Part shown: positions 1-8,172 of the stretch, piece after piece
Layout: each line of letters opens with the position of its first letter
How positions within the stretch are numbered: position 1 is the stretch's first letter
Source: Tautonia marina
GTDB taxonomy: Bacteria; Planctomycetota; Planctomycetia; Isosphaerales; Isosphaeraceae
Assembly: GCF_009177065.1 (NCBI RefSeq)
Contig: NZ_WEZF01000007.1
Coordinates: 62,001 to 126,000, forward strand
Length of the DNA stretch: 64,000 bases
Direction: 5' to 3'
Notes under the pieces: model-generated
The model's database searches: none
The model's input: the letters and a program-made list of their open reading frames with translations, nothing else
What the model was told of the DNA's origin: nothing
Position numbers and translations under genes: made by a program

Positions 1-1
1 G

Positions 2-1108
2 GTCTCGGGGGTGAAGGTTCCTCGGATCAGCGCCGTGGTGATGATCCGATGGCAGGACGAGGAAGGACGGCGGGTGGTCAACGATCGGGGAACGCTCGTC
101 TCGGGATTCCTCCGAAAATGGAGCCAGCCGCCGGCCGAGGCCGAGCATCCGACCGACGGCCCGACCGACGAGGAGGGCTGGACCGAGGTTTCGGGGACCT
201 ATCAGGCTCCTGGCGGCGCGACTCGCGCGGTGGTCGAGCTGCGTCTGCGCTGGCCAGCTCCGGGGGGGAAGGTTGAGTGGAGCGCCGTGTCGATGGAGGA
301 GGTCGAGCCGCTCCCCCCGCGTCGGGTGACGCTGGCGACCGTCCACCACCGGCCGACCGAAGGGTCGACCCCCGAGGCGAAGCGAGAGCAGTTCGAGCCG
401 TTGATCGCCGAGGCGGCCCGCCAAGGAGCCGATCTGGTCGTCTTGCCGGAAACCCTGACCTACTACGGCACGGGGCTGTCCTTCGCCGAGGTGGCCGAGC
501 CGATTCCCGGCCCCTCGACCGAGGCGTTCGGCCGGATGGCCCGGGACCATGACCTGTACATCGTGGCTGGCCTGGTCGAACGCGATGGGCATCTGCTCTA
601 CAACGTCGCCGCCTTGATCGGCCCCGATGGGGAGCTGGTGGGAACCTATCGCAAGGTGACGTTGCCTCCCGGAGAGTCGGACGCGGGGATCATGCCGGGC
701 TCGGAGTATCCGGTCTTTGAGACGAGCTTCGGCAAGGTGGGCCTGATGATCTGCTACGACGGCTTCTTCCCCGAGGTCGCCCGGCAACTGACGATCAATG
801 GGGCCGAGGTGATCGCCTGGCCGGTCTGGGGCTGCAACCCCCATCTGGCCGAGGCCCGAGCGGCCGAGAATCACGTTTACGTGGTCAGCAGCACCTACGA
901 GGACGTTTCCTCGAACTGGATGATTTCGGCCATTTACGACCGATCGGGCAGCGTCCTGCAGCAGGCGACGGAATGGGGCACGGTGGCCATCGCCGAGGTG
1001 GACCTGAACCAACCGACCGAGTGGCCGAGCCTGGGCGACTTCCGCTCGAAGATCAACCGCCATCGGCCCGCCAGCGACGCCGAACGCCTGCCGGCCGAGA
1101 CACCTTGA
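2..1108 (+). CDS. carbon-nitrogen hydrolase (nitrilase superfamily), 5'-truncated by the window
   Basis: Amidohydrolase of the nitrilase superfamily, which cleaves C-N bonds of amides or nitriles; the substrate cannot be told. Counting from the first in-frame Met at 11, the Glu-Lys-Cys triad is visible: E147 in VVLPET, K215 in YRKV and C248 in MICYDG. Residues 1-100 before the catalytic domain form a beta-rich stretch ([20 protein letters not shown]) resembling a carbohydrate-binding-like or jelly-roll module. The frame is open to the window edge and no ribosome-binding site precedes the Met at 11, so the true start is probably upstream. The catalytic assignment is firm; the N-terminal module is a guess from its pattern. 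Confidence 0.85.
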   Translation, partial: VSGVKVPRISAVVMIRWQDEEGRRVVNDRGTLVSGFLRKWSQPPAEAEHPTDGPTDEEGWTEVSGTYQAPGGATRAVVELRLRWPAPGGKVEWSAVSMEEVEPLPPRRVTLATVHHRPTEGSTPEAKREQFEPLIAEAARQGADLVVLPETLTYYGTGLSFAEVAEPIPGPSTEAFGRMARDHDLYIVAGLVERDGHLLYNVAALIGPDGELVGTYRKVTLPPGESDAGIMPGSEYPVFETSFGKVGLMICYDGFFPEVARQLTINGAEVIAWPVWGCNPHLAEARAAENHVYVVSSTYEDVSSNWMISAIYDRSGSVLQQATEWGTVAIAEVDLNQPTEWPSLGDFRSKINRHRPASDAERLPAETP

Positions 1109-1122
1109 TTCGCTCGCGGGTC

Positions 1123-1209
1123 GGTTTCGCCCCCGGCGCGCCAAGCGTGAACTCCTGAACGCCTGAAATGAACGAGGTTTGCGGCAAAAACTCTCGTTCG
1201 TTTCGGGAA
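1123..1209 (+). repeat. dispersed element copy 1 (degenerate)
   Basis: Ends in TTCGTTTCGGGAA (1197-1209). The box 60 bp upstream is GGCGCGCC (1135-1142) in place of the GGTGCGC of other copies. A small AAC/GTT inverted repeat lies 26 bp before the TTCG, the same register as in the other copies. Confidence 0.6.
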
Positions 1210-1293
1210 CCGTGCGCGGAGAGGCACCCGGCCGACGATCCCGGCATCGAGCAACCTGGGACGGCACCTTCGATGCAGCATCCTTGAGGTCGC

Positions 1294-1395
1294 GGTGCGC
1301 GGGCTGCGCCCGTCTCGGTGCGCGGAAGATGTCGAACGGAATCGCAACCGCGCAAACGAGTTGAGGCGAACATCCGAGTTCGTTTCGGGAATTGA
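1294..1395 (+). repeat. dispersed element copy 2
   Basis: TGCGC boxes start at 1296, 1305 and 1319. The core TTCGTTTCGGGAA is at 1379-1391, exactly 60 bp after the last box, and is followed by TTGA. A GCAA...TTG mini-inverted repeat (1352-1363) lies 27 bp before the core. No open frame explains it. Confidence 0.75.
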
Positions 1396-1531
1396 ACCGG
1401 ATGTCCTGCCCTGGAGCAATCGGCTGATTCGGGGCGGGTCTGTCGATCGGGGATCGGCTGGTGGGCCGAGAGCGTTCGAGGTTTCGTGAGACGTCGAGGG
1501 CGAGGCGTCCGGGGACGGGCACGACGGGGCG

Positions 1532-1634
1532 GGTGCGCCCTAGGTGCGCGGCACGGTGCGCCGAGTCGAATCGACAGAACCGGTTTTCAGCAAGCGACTT
1601 GCGCCTGAAATCCTCGTTCGTTTCGGGAATTGAG
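1532..1634 (+). repeat. dispersed element copy 3
   Basis: TGCGC boxes at 1534, 1545 and 1557, 11 and 12 bp apart. The core TTCGTTTCGGGAA (1617-1629) follows the last box by 60 bp, then TTGA. The mini-inverted repeat GCAAGCGACTTGC is at 1590-1602, again 27 bp before the core. Confidence 0.75.
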
Positions 1635-1906
1635 GTGTGAGGAACCTGCGAATCGAAGCCCATGACCGGAGTTGCGAAACGGGAGTCGGCTCATCGGGGA
1701 TCGGATCGCGGCATGGCCTGGCCGTCTGGATTCGGGAAGAACGGCCGCCGAGATCGGGGGAAAGGAGAATCGGGGCTCAATCGGTCGTGTCAGAGGGAGG
1801 CAAGAGGCGGGGAGGTGTCGCAGTCTCGGACACTCCTGCCTCATTGAAATGATCGAGGAAATGGGCAGCGGCAGTCACTGAAAATGGCGAGAAGGGAGGG
1901 CGCATG

Positions 1907-1942
1907 GAAAACGGCCCTGGTTGAGGACAACCGGGGCCGTTG
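1907..1942 (-). terminator. rho-independent terminator of the lipoprotein gene
   Basis: On the minus strand a stem opening with AACGGCCCC pairs with GGGCCGTT (arms about 1910-1923 and 1928-1941, loop of about 4), followed by TTTT. It lies about 80 bases past the lipoprotein stop. Confidence 0.75.
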
Positions 1943-2020
1943 GGCAACCGCTCAGGTCAACGGTGCTCGGAGCGAATCCGAGCGGGCGTTGCGAGTGAGT
2001 CGATCGACGAGTCCGCAACC

Positions 2021-2332
2021 TCAGGGGGTCGCGGGCTCTTCGGTCGGGGCCGGCTCTTCGGCCGGGGCGGGTTCCGGAGCCGGGGCCGGCTCTTCGGTCA
2101 CAGGAGCTTCGGCCTCAGGGGCCGGGGCGGGCTCTTCGGTCGGGGCCGGCTCGACCACGTCGGCCTCGTATTCATCGACAACGACATCGTCGCCTTCGAG
2201 GGTCGAGTCGGCGCCGATGGTTTCGTCGGCCGGGGCGACCTCGTCGCCGCCGGTGTCGCATCCGGCCAGCAGGGCAGCGGCCAGAAGCATGGGGGAAAGC
2301 TTGAGCCAGTCGATCAGTCGAGAGAGCGTCAT
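2021..2332 (-). CDS. small lipoprotein with acidic Pro/Ala/Glu-rich tail
   Basis: 103 residues. The N-terminus has a short charged start, a hydrophobic stretch and a lipobox (LLAGC, Cys near residue 25), so it should be lipidated and anchored at a membrane. The mature part is acidic and ends in repeated EEPAPAPE-like units, a low-complexity tail shared in style with two other secreted proteins in this window (3601 and 14860). No enzymatic domain is visible and the function is unknown. It stands alone, with its own hairpin terminator. Confidence 0.75.
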   Translation of the reverse strand: MTLSRLIDWLKLSPMLLAAALLAGCDTGGDEVAPADETIGADSTLEGDDVVVDEYEADVVEPAPTEEPAPAPEAEAPVTEEPAPAPEPAPAEEPAPTEEPATP

Positions 2333-2521
2333 CGGTGAGAATCTCGCAAGGGAGAATCGGGGTCAGTCAGATCGTGTCGGACCCCTTTGCCGGAGGAACA
2401 GGCAACGGGGCACGATTCCGATCGGCGCCCAGGCGGTTGGAATTCCACCGCCGAGGCCGATACTCCCTAGTACGGCAAACTTCGGGCAGAGTGTTGGAGC
2501 GTTCTGCCGAAGAATTTCGGA

Positions 2522-3382
2522 TCAATCGACAAAGGCATAGCGGAGGATGCAGTAAAGCGCCCGGAGGCCGTCGCGAAGGGGGCGGATGTGCTTGCCTTCC
2601 TCGAAGCTGCGGCCGTGGTAACTGACCGGGATCTCGTAGATGCGGCACTTGCGGCCGCGGCGTCCCCCTTCGGCGGGGAAGCGGAAGCGGGCGACCTTGG
2701 CGGTGACCTCGGGCTCGAAGCCGAAGCGGTCGCTCTTGAGGGTGATCCCCTGGATGATCTCGCGTCGGAAGACCTTGTAGCAGACCTCCATGTCGGTCAG
2801 GTTCAGGTTGGTGAACATGTTCGACAGGAAGGTGAGCCCCTGGTTGGCGACGGCGTGCCAGAACAGGTGGACCCGGTGCGTCTCGCCAATGAATCGGGAG
2901 CCGAAGACGACATCGGCGCGGCCGTCGACGATCGGCTGGATGAGCCGGGGGTATTCGGCCGGGTCGTATTCGAGGTCAGCGTCCTGCACGATGACCAGGT
3001 CGCCGGTGGCGTGGGCGAATCCGGTGCGAAGGGCCGCCCCCTTACCCTGGTTCTGGGAGTGAAAGAGGATCTGCAGGTCGGGCTGGGGGTTGCTCCCCTC
3101 GGGGGTCCAGCTCTGGAGCAGCTCGCGGGTGCCGTCGGTCGAGCAGTCGTCGATGAGGATGATCTGCTTGGTGATGGGGGTTTCCCGAACCCGGCGCAGG
3201 ATCTCGTCGATCGTCCGCTTCTCGTTGTACACGGGCATGACGACCGAGAGGACCAGTTCCTCGGGAATCCGAAACAGACCGAGCCGACGGCTATTGGCGT
3301 CTCCGAGCGTCTCCATCAGCCAATCGAGCCGGAGCCTCGGGTTGTCGGGCAGTTGCGGGAGGGAGGGCTGATTCGATTCCAT
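2522..3382 (-). CDS. family 2 glycosyltransferase (dolichyl-phosphate-sugar synthase-like)
   Basis: Cytoplasmic GT-A fold glycosyltransferase, probably moving a sugar from a nucleotide donor to a lipid or other acceptor. The N-terminal [16 protein letters not shown] and IDDCSTDGT are the nucleotide-binding strands. [10 protein letters not shown] carries the metal-binding DxD, and the C-terminal half ([22 protein letters not shown]) matches the DPM1-like subgroup. The Met at 3382 has AAGGA upstream and is preferred over a GTG at 3418 that would add 12 residues. No C-terminal membrane segment is seen. The acceptor is unknown. Confidence 0.88.
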   Translation of the reverse strand: MESNQPSLPQLPDNPRLRLDWLMETLGDANSRRLGLFRIPEELVLSVVMPVYNEKRTIDEILRRVRETPITKQIILIDDCSTDGTRELLQSWTPEGSNPQPDLQILFHSQNQGKGAALRTGFAHATGDLVIVQDADLEYDPAEYPRLIQPIVDGRADVVFGSRFIGETHRVHLFWHAVANQGLTFLSNMFTNLNLTDMEVCYKVFRREIIQGITLKSDRFGFEPEVTAKVARFRFPAEGGRRGRKCRIYEIPVSYHGRSFEEGKHIRPLRDGLRALYCILRYAFVD

Positions 3383-3513
3383 CGTGGGACCAATCCTTAC
3401 GACTCCGGTGGCAAACACGGGGCCCTGGGCAACCGGTAAGGACGTGACCCCGACACATGGTCTTTATCTATCCCGAAAACTCCGCGCCTCGTAAAGACCA
3501 AGCTGCGCAGACG

Positions 3514-3553
3514 AACGGCCCGCGTCGTCCGGTCAGGGGCGGCGCGGGCCGTT
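3514..3553 (-). terminator. hairpin downstream of the Tyr/Cys-rich gene
   Basis: Perfect 11-bp arms AACGGCCCGCG (3514-3524) and CGCGGGCCGTT (3543-3553) with a GC-rich loop, about 50 bases past the stop of the minus-strand gene. No clear T run follows, so it may be an attenuating or stabilising hairpin rather than a classical terminator. Confidence 0.5.
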
Positions 3554-3600
3554 GCGGAAGAATCGTCTGATCGGGTCGAACGGACGAGGCCGAGGGCCGA

Positions 3601-4332
3601 TCAGGTGTTCGGATCTTCGATCGGCAAATCGCCGAAGTCGAGGTCGTTCCCGACGGGCGGGGTCGCCGGCTCGGTCGGAGCCGGAACCGGGGGTTCGTCG
3701 GCCGGGGGAGCGGGTTCGTCGGCCGGGGCAGCAGGCTCCTCGGCCGCAGGGGCGGCAGGTTCCTCGGTCGCGGCGGGGGCCGACTCGGCCGGGGCGGCGC
3801 TACCATAGGCCTGAGGAGAGGACTTGCCCGGGGTGGTCATGATCACCCCCTGCGGCGAGCCGTAGGCCGCCTGCGGAGACACGGCCGGCGTGTAGGTGCC
3901 GAAGACCGGCATGTCGTAGTTGGTCGCGTAGATCGCGCCGGTGTAGCAGGCGTCGTAGTAGGTCGGCCCGTAGCAGGCCGAATAGCAGGCGTCGTAGCAC
4001 GACGAGTAGCACGAATCGTAACAGGCCGCTCGCTTATGCTTGTGGCCGAACAGCCCCTTGAAGCAGGAGAACAGGCCTCCGTGCTTCTTGTACGAGACGG
4101 AGTAGCAGGAGTCGTAGCACGACGAGTAGCAGGCATCGTAGCAGGAGCCATAAGCGGTTTGCGTGAAGCCGCCACCGTAGCAGGCTGAGTAGCAGGAGTC
4201 GTAGCAGGCATCGTAGACGACCGCGCCGCCATAGCAGGCTGAGTAGCAGGCGTCATAGACCGGCGTATGGTGGACCGAGTGATGGCAACCCAGCCCACTG
4301 AGGGCCAGGAGCATGACCATGGTTCCCTGCAT
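3601..4332 (-). CDS. Tyr/Cys-repeat lipoprotein
   Basis: 243 residues, not a known enzyme. The N-terminus (MVMLLALSGLGC) looks like a lipoprotein signal with the lipobox Cys near residue 16. Residues about 28-135 consist of many copies of a YDACYSACY-type unit (Y-D-x-C-Y-S/D-x-C-Y), interrupted by a basic segment KKHGGLFSCFKGLFGHKHK. The C-terminal third is Pro/Ala/Glu-rich. The regular Cys and Tyr spacing would suit disulfide or dityrosine cross-linking, or metal binding, in the cell envelope; that is inference. GGGAG precedes the start by about ten bases. Confidence 0.75.
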   Translation of the reverse strand: MQGTMVMLLALSGLGCHHSVHHTPVYDACYSACYGGAVVYDACYDSCYSACYGGGFTQTAYGSCYDACYSSCYDSCYSVSYKKHGGLFSCFKGLFGHKHKRAACYDSCYSSCYDACYSACYGPTYYDACYTGAIYATNYDMPVFGTYTPAVSPQAAYGSPQGVIMTTPGKSSPQAYGSAAPAESAPAATEEPAAPAAEEPAAPADEPAPPADEPPVPAPTEPATPPVGNDLDFGDLPIEDPNT

Positions 4333-4783
4333 CGCGATGTGTCTCCCTGAAGTTGCGAGACGATGGAGAAGGTCGAGGGGGTCGATTGGGCCAATCGAGT
4401 TGAGACGGTCGCGCCCGTGTCAGGTTGCACCGGTGAGCAACACGAGCCCGAACCAATTGAGCAATTTACGTTCCAGGATTGTTGCTAACGAACACTCCAG
4501 CTTACGCAAACCACCCAATTCGGAAAGTTTGAGCCTTCCGTTGGCGATTCTAATTTCCCGGATCGCGCGGATCAACTCTTTTCTGGCAAAATAGCGGAAA
4601 GAGGCCGTTTCGGGAAAGTGGGCCTGGATTTCGGATTTTCCTGTGATTCCGGGAGTCTGCTCTGCGGTCTGGAATGCGAGACCTTGGCGTCCATCGGGGG
4701 GCGTCGGCGGGTCGGGGATCGGGTAAGCTGGAGGGAAACGATTCCCAAAGGGCAACGCAACGGGCCGGGGGAGGACCGAGGCA
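4333..4783. other. divergent intergenic region
   Basis: About 450 bases between the divergent Tyr/Cys-rich gene and the 4784 gene. It includes an AT-richer patch (4440-4590), the likely place for promoters of both genes, though no convincing -35/-10 pair was picked. CGTTTCGGGAA at 4606-4616 resembles the core of the dispersed element but lacks the upstream boxes. Confidence 0.4.
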
Positions 4784-5386
4784 ATGGCGGAGCGAGGCGA
4801 GGAATCGGACGAGCCGCAATGGCCCGGTTGGGCGAGGCTGGGGGTGTCGGCCCTGGTGATCTGGCATGGGGTGGCGGTGCTGGCCGCGGTGCTGGCGGCG
4901 CCGCCGTCGTCGGAGTTGCAGCGGTCGGTGGCCGAGCTGTTCCGACCGTATTACCGAGTGGCCGATCAGGGGTACTCGTATCGCTTCTACACGGCCGGAG
5001 CGCCGCCGACGCCGATCGTGACGGCCCTGCTCGAATTCGAGGATGGCCGGTCGGAGGAAATCCGGATTCCGGATCGGTCGATGTGGCCTCGCTTGCGGTT
5101 TCAGCGGCAACTGGCGCTGGCCTACCACCTGTTCGAGGACGTCCGGCGAGCTCCCCGAGACCCGGCGACCGGAGACAGCCGGAGCCGGTGGGCAATTTCG
5201 TACGGCAGGCATCTGTGCCGGGAAAATCCGGGGTGTCGGCGGGTGATTCTGTTCCTGCAAGATCATCTGAATCCGAGCCCGGACGAGCTGATGGACGCGG
5301 CCCGAGAAGGGCGGACGATCGACGTGGAAGATCGGCGTTATTACGGCGATCGCCAGCGCATTGGAGTCTACCTGTGCGACGATTGA
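4784..5386 (+). CDS. membrane-anchored protein of unknown function, partner of the HTTM protein
   Basis: 200 residues. One hydrophobic segment (about residues 18-40, ARLGVSALVIWHGVAVLAAV) is followed by a soluble domain of about 150 residues with conserved-looking aromatic motifs (RPYYRVADQGYSYRFY). It overlaps the next gene by 13 bases, so the two are very likely co-translated. Small proteins of this kind commonly precede HTTM-domain proteins; no function is assigned. Confidence 0.75.
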   Translation: MAERGEESDEPQWPGWARLGVSALVIWHGVAVLAAVLAAPPSSELQRSVAELFRPYYRVADQGYSYRFYTAGAPPTPIVTALLEFEDGRSEEIRIPDRSMWPRLRFQRQLALAYHLFEDVRRAPRDPATGDSRSRWAISYGRHLCRENPGCRRVILFLQDHLNPSPDELMDAAREGRTIDVEDRRYYGDRQRIGVYLCDD

Positions 5387-6804
5387 TCACCGGGCCGGTG
5401 GCCTACTTCTCCTCCCTCGGCCGAGCGACGGCCGACGGCTGGAACGCCTTTCTGTTCCGCCCTGCCGACCCGACGCCGGTGGGCCTGATCCGCCTGGGCC
5501 TGGGACTGCTCCTGCTCTGGAATTATGCGATTCTGGGGCTGGATCTGCACGCCTTTCTCGGGTCGGGAGGCTGGGCCGATCCGGAGGTGCTGGGCTTCTT
5601 CCGCAACCTGGAGCGGGACCGCTGGTCGTGGTCGCTCTGGTCGATCGTGCCCGATGCGATGCTCGTGCCGGCGTATGTCGGGTGTCTGGTGGTGTTGCTG
5701 TTGTTCACGGTCGGCCTGTGGAGTCGGACGACGGCGGTCTTGACGTGGTTGATCGTGGTCTCGACCGTCAGGCGAACGCCGGTGATGGTCTTTGGCTTCG
5801 ATCAGGCGGCCTCGATGCTGCTCCTTTATCTGGCGGTCACTGGGGCGAGCGGCCGGGCGGTGTCGCTCGATCGGTTCTTCGAGCGATTGAAGGGGACGAG
5901 GGAGGCGGTGAACCGGGGGCGATCGGCGACCCCGCTGGAGTGTCCGGTGGGAGATGGCCGGCCAAAGGCATCGATCCCGGCGAATCTCTGCCTGCGCTTG
6001 ATTCAGGTGCATCTTTGCATCATTTATGGCCTGGCGGGCCTGGCGAAGCTGCAGCACCCGATCTGGTGGGAGGGGTTCGCCTTCATGAGCCTGCTTGGCT
6101 ATGCCGAGTTCCGGCCAGTTGACCTGACCTGGCTGGCGCGGTGGCCGATGGTTTTGATGCTCTTTTCGCACGGAGCGCTGTGGCTGGAGATTCTCTATCC
6201 GGTGCTGGTGTGGGTGAAACGGCTCCGACCGCTGGTGATTAGCCTGACAATCGCCCTGCACCTGGGAATCGCCGTGACGATGGGGCTTTACGAGTTCGCC
6301 CTGGCGATGATCGTGGCCAACATGGCGTTTGTCTCCGGGCCGTGGTTGCGAAGCCTGGTGACAGGGACGAACCCGGAACCGTTGCGGGTTCTGTATGATG
6401 GAGCGTGCGGCCTGTGCCGGACCTCGGTGGCGATGGGCAGCGCGGCGGATCCGGGGCGGATGATCGATTGGATCGACGTGACCACAATGGAGGTAAAGGC
6501 AGTTCATCCGTCACTGGACGATCGGGCGTGCCTGGAATCGGTGCATTGCGTCGGGCCGGGGGATCGGGTGCGTTCGGGATTTCAAGGGGTGGTGGCGGTG
6601 GCACGCCGCGTGCCCTTGATCTGGCCTGTGGGACTGCTGGGTGGGTTGCCGGGCGTTTCGGCCGTGGGCCAGGCGCTTTACGACAGGGTGTCGAAGTCTC
6701 GGCATCGTGACCCCGCCTGGGAGAAACGGCCGCAGGGAGCCGATCCCCAGAAAGGAACCTCCAGGCCGCCCAATCGACCCGAGAAACCGAGGGCCCGCCG
6801 ATGA
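5374..6804 (+). CDS. HTTM-domain membrane protein fused to a DCC1-like (DUF393) domain
   Basis: About 476 residues. The first 310 residues are polytopic and resemble HTTM proteins, the family of vitamin K-dependent gamma-carboxylase relatives. The C-terminal part (about 335-440) is a DCC/DUF393 domain with the motif LYDGACGLC (C345, C348), typical of thiol-disulfide oxidoreductase-like proteins. The start is taken as GTG 5374, which has GGAG seven bases upstream and overlaps the preceding stop; a TTG at 5383 is the alternative. The frame stays open upstream of 5374, but that part shadows the previous gene. The substrate is unknown. Confidence 0.8.
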   Translation: MRRLITGPVAYFSSLGRATADGWNAFLFRPADPTPVGLIRLGLGLLLLWNYAILGLDLHAFLGSGGWADPEVLGFFRNLERDRWSWSLWSIVPDAMLVPAYVGCLVVLLLFTVGLWSRTTAVLTWLIVVSTVRRTPVMVFGFDQAASMLLLYLAVTGASGRAVSLDRFFERLKGTREAVNRGRSATPLECPVGDGRPKASIPANLCLRLIQVHLCIIYGLAGLAKLQHPIWWEGFAFMSLLGYAEFRPVDLTWLARWPMVLMLFSHGALWLEILYPVLVWVKRLRPLVISLTIALHLGIAVTMGLYEFALAMIVANMAFVSGPWLRSLVTGTNPEPLRVLYDGACGLCRTSVAMGSAADPGRMIDWIDVTTMEVKAVHPSLDDRACLESVHCVGPGDRVRSGFQGVVAVARRVPLIWPVGLLGGLPGVSAVGQALYDRVSKSRHRDPAWEKRPQGADPQKGTSRPPNRPEKPRARR

Positions 6805-7169
6805 TCCGCGATCCGAACCTTCCGAACGCCGAACACGGCCCCGAGGAGCCGATGGTCCCCCGCGTCTTTTTGAGGGAGCCCGGCTGGCGGGTCGGCCTGA
6901 AGATCGGCAGCGAGCGGGAATTCTGTCACAGCATGGCCCCGGGGGATGACGCCTATCACCGGCTGGCCGACGGCGAGATGTTCGTCTACTCGCCCGAGGA
7001 ACGGCTCTGCCTGCCGTGCGCTGATCGTCGAGGCTTGCTGCATTACGAGCCGAAAGGACTCCGCCAGCCGATGCGGACCTTCGAGCTGGAAGGCCCGGCC
7101 CTGCCGGGCGAGACGTTCAAGGTGATCGAGCGGAGGACGGAATCGGAGTCCGAATCCGACGAGACCTGA
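6801..7169 (+). CDS. conserved-looking hypothetical protein
   Basis: 122 residues, unrecognised. It is soluble, with a compact middle (REPGWRVGLKIGSEREFCHS and EERLCLPCADRRG, the latter with a CLPC pair) and a Glu/Ser-rich tail. Its ATG overlaps the stop of the HTTM gene (ATGA), so it is the third gene of that operon. The CLPC pair could be redox-active or bind metal together with the upstream C; this is speculation. Confidence 0.65.
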   Translation: MIRDPNLPNAEHGPEEPMVPRVFLREPGWRVGLKIGSEREFCHSMAPGDDAYHRLADGEMFVYSPEERLCLPCADRRGLLHYEPKGLRQPMRTFELEGPALPGETFKVIERRTESESESDET

Positions 7170-7226
7170 TCTGGAATTTGGTATTCTTCGCGTTCTTCCC
7201 CCCTTTTTTTCGCTCCCGGAATCCCC

Positions 7227-8021
7227 ATGCCGCCCGCTGATTCGTATGCCGTCGAACTGGACTTTGTGAAGTCGCTCGCGCAGGAAGCGGCCGAGATTGC
7301 CCGAAGCCGATGCGCGCGGGTCCGTCCGCAGGAGAAGGAGGCGAACCTCGGCTATGTCACCGATCTCGACCACGACCTGGAACGGTTGGTCCGGAGTCGG
7401 CTGGCGGAGCGGTTCCCGGACGACCTGTTGACGGGAGAGGAATACGCCAACGAAGGAGGATCGGGGCCGAGGCGGTGGTCGATCGACCCGATTGACGGCA
7501 CGGGAAATCTGGTGCACGGCCTGCCGATCTGGGCCGTGAGCATCGGCCTGATCGACCGGGGAGAGCCGGTGCTGGGGGTCATCGCTCTGCCGATTCTCGG
7601 GGAACTGTACTGGGCGACCCGAGGGGGAGGCGCCTGGCGCGACGGCGAACCGATCCGCGCGGCCGAGGACCAGGACGGCTTCCACAATCAGGACAACGTG
7701 TGCATCGGGACCAATGCGCTGCGGGTGATTGATCCGAGAAGCGTGGTCGGTCGGCTCCGGGATCTGGGGTCGTGCTGCTCGGAGCTGGTCTGGGTGGCCT
7801 GCGGTCGGCTGGTCGCGGTCTGCCACCTCGGGGAAAAAGCCCACGACCTGGCCGCCGGGGCGGTGATCGCCCACGAGGCGGGGTGCCGGTTCGGGACGAT
7901 CGAAGGGCGAACACTGACTCCCGCCGAGCTGATCGCCGAGACGCCGATTACGGTTCCCACGTTTACCGCTCCACCCCGCCGCCTGGCCGCCTTGATGAGC
8001 CACACGAAGCGGTTGCCGTGA
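7227..8021 (+). CDS. inositol monophosphatase-family phosphatase
   Basis: 264 residues, the usual length for the family. Mg-dependent sugar/inositol phosphate phosphatases bind metal through E...DPIDGTxN; here LTGEEY provides the Glu and IDPIDGTGNLVHG the Asp cluster. The C-terminal KAHDLAAGAVIAHEAG corresponds to the family's WDxAAG motif, with His in place of Trp. The substrate could be inositol-1-phosphate, histidinol phosphate (HisN-type) or another small phosphate; the sequence does not decide. Confidence 0.88.
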   Translation: MPPADSYAVELDFVKSLAQEAAEIARSRCARVRPQEKEANLGYVTDLDHDLERLVRSRLAERFPDDLLTGEEYANEGGSGPRRWSIDPIDGTGNLVHGLPIWAVSIGLIDRGEPVLGVIALPILGELYWATRGGGAWRDGEPIRAAEDQDGFHNQDNVCIGTNALRVIDPRSVVGRLRDLGSCCSELVWVACGRLVAVCHLGEKAHDLAAGAVIAHEAGCRFGTIEGRTLTPAELIAETPITVPTFTAPPRRLAALMSHTKRLP

Positions 8022-8172
8022 CGCGAGCCGGTTCGGGTGACTTCGATTCCGAAGGGGCGGCTGGTATCCTGGGGCGATCCGGGCGGACACGCGACGCAAT
8101 GCGATCCGGCCGAGACGGGGCTGTTGAGGCGATCGGTGCGCCTCGGGATCGCATCGGCAAACGAACGGCGGC

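Larger units (their letters stand above)
1109..2020. other. gene-free interval with three dispersed elements and a terminator
   Basis: About 900 bases between the nitrilase-like gene and the converging lipoprotein gene. No open frame here has family-like sequence or a good start. It holds three copies of the TGCGC/TTCGTTTCGGGAA element (listed separately), a run of purine-rich sequence without recognisable structure (about 1640-1890), and a minus-strand hairpin terminator at 1910-1941. Confidence 0.6.

Noticed and set aside
1294-1561. TGCGC boxes as a CRISPR array
   Set aside because: Units are only 5-7 bases and spacing 9-14 bp, far too short for CRISPR; no cas genes.
1884-2540. Ser/Ala/Gly-rich 218-codon frame
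   Set aside because: Its repeats are the complement of the Glu/Pro/Ala codons of the lipoprotein on the other strand.
4606-4616. CGTTTCGGGAA as a sixth copy of the dispersed element
   Set aside because: It lacks the TTC start, the TGCGC boxes and the mini-hairpin at the fixed distances.
8022-8172. Cobalamin riboswitch upstream of cobL
   Set aside because: The 150-base gap has no recognisable B12-box or folded leader.
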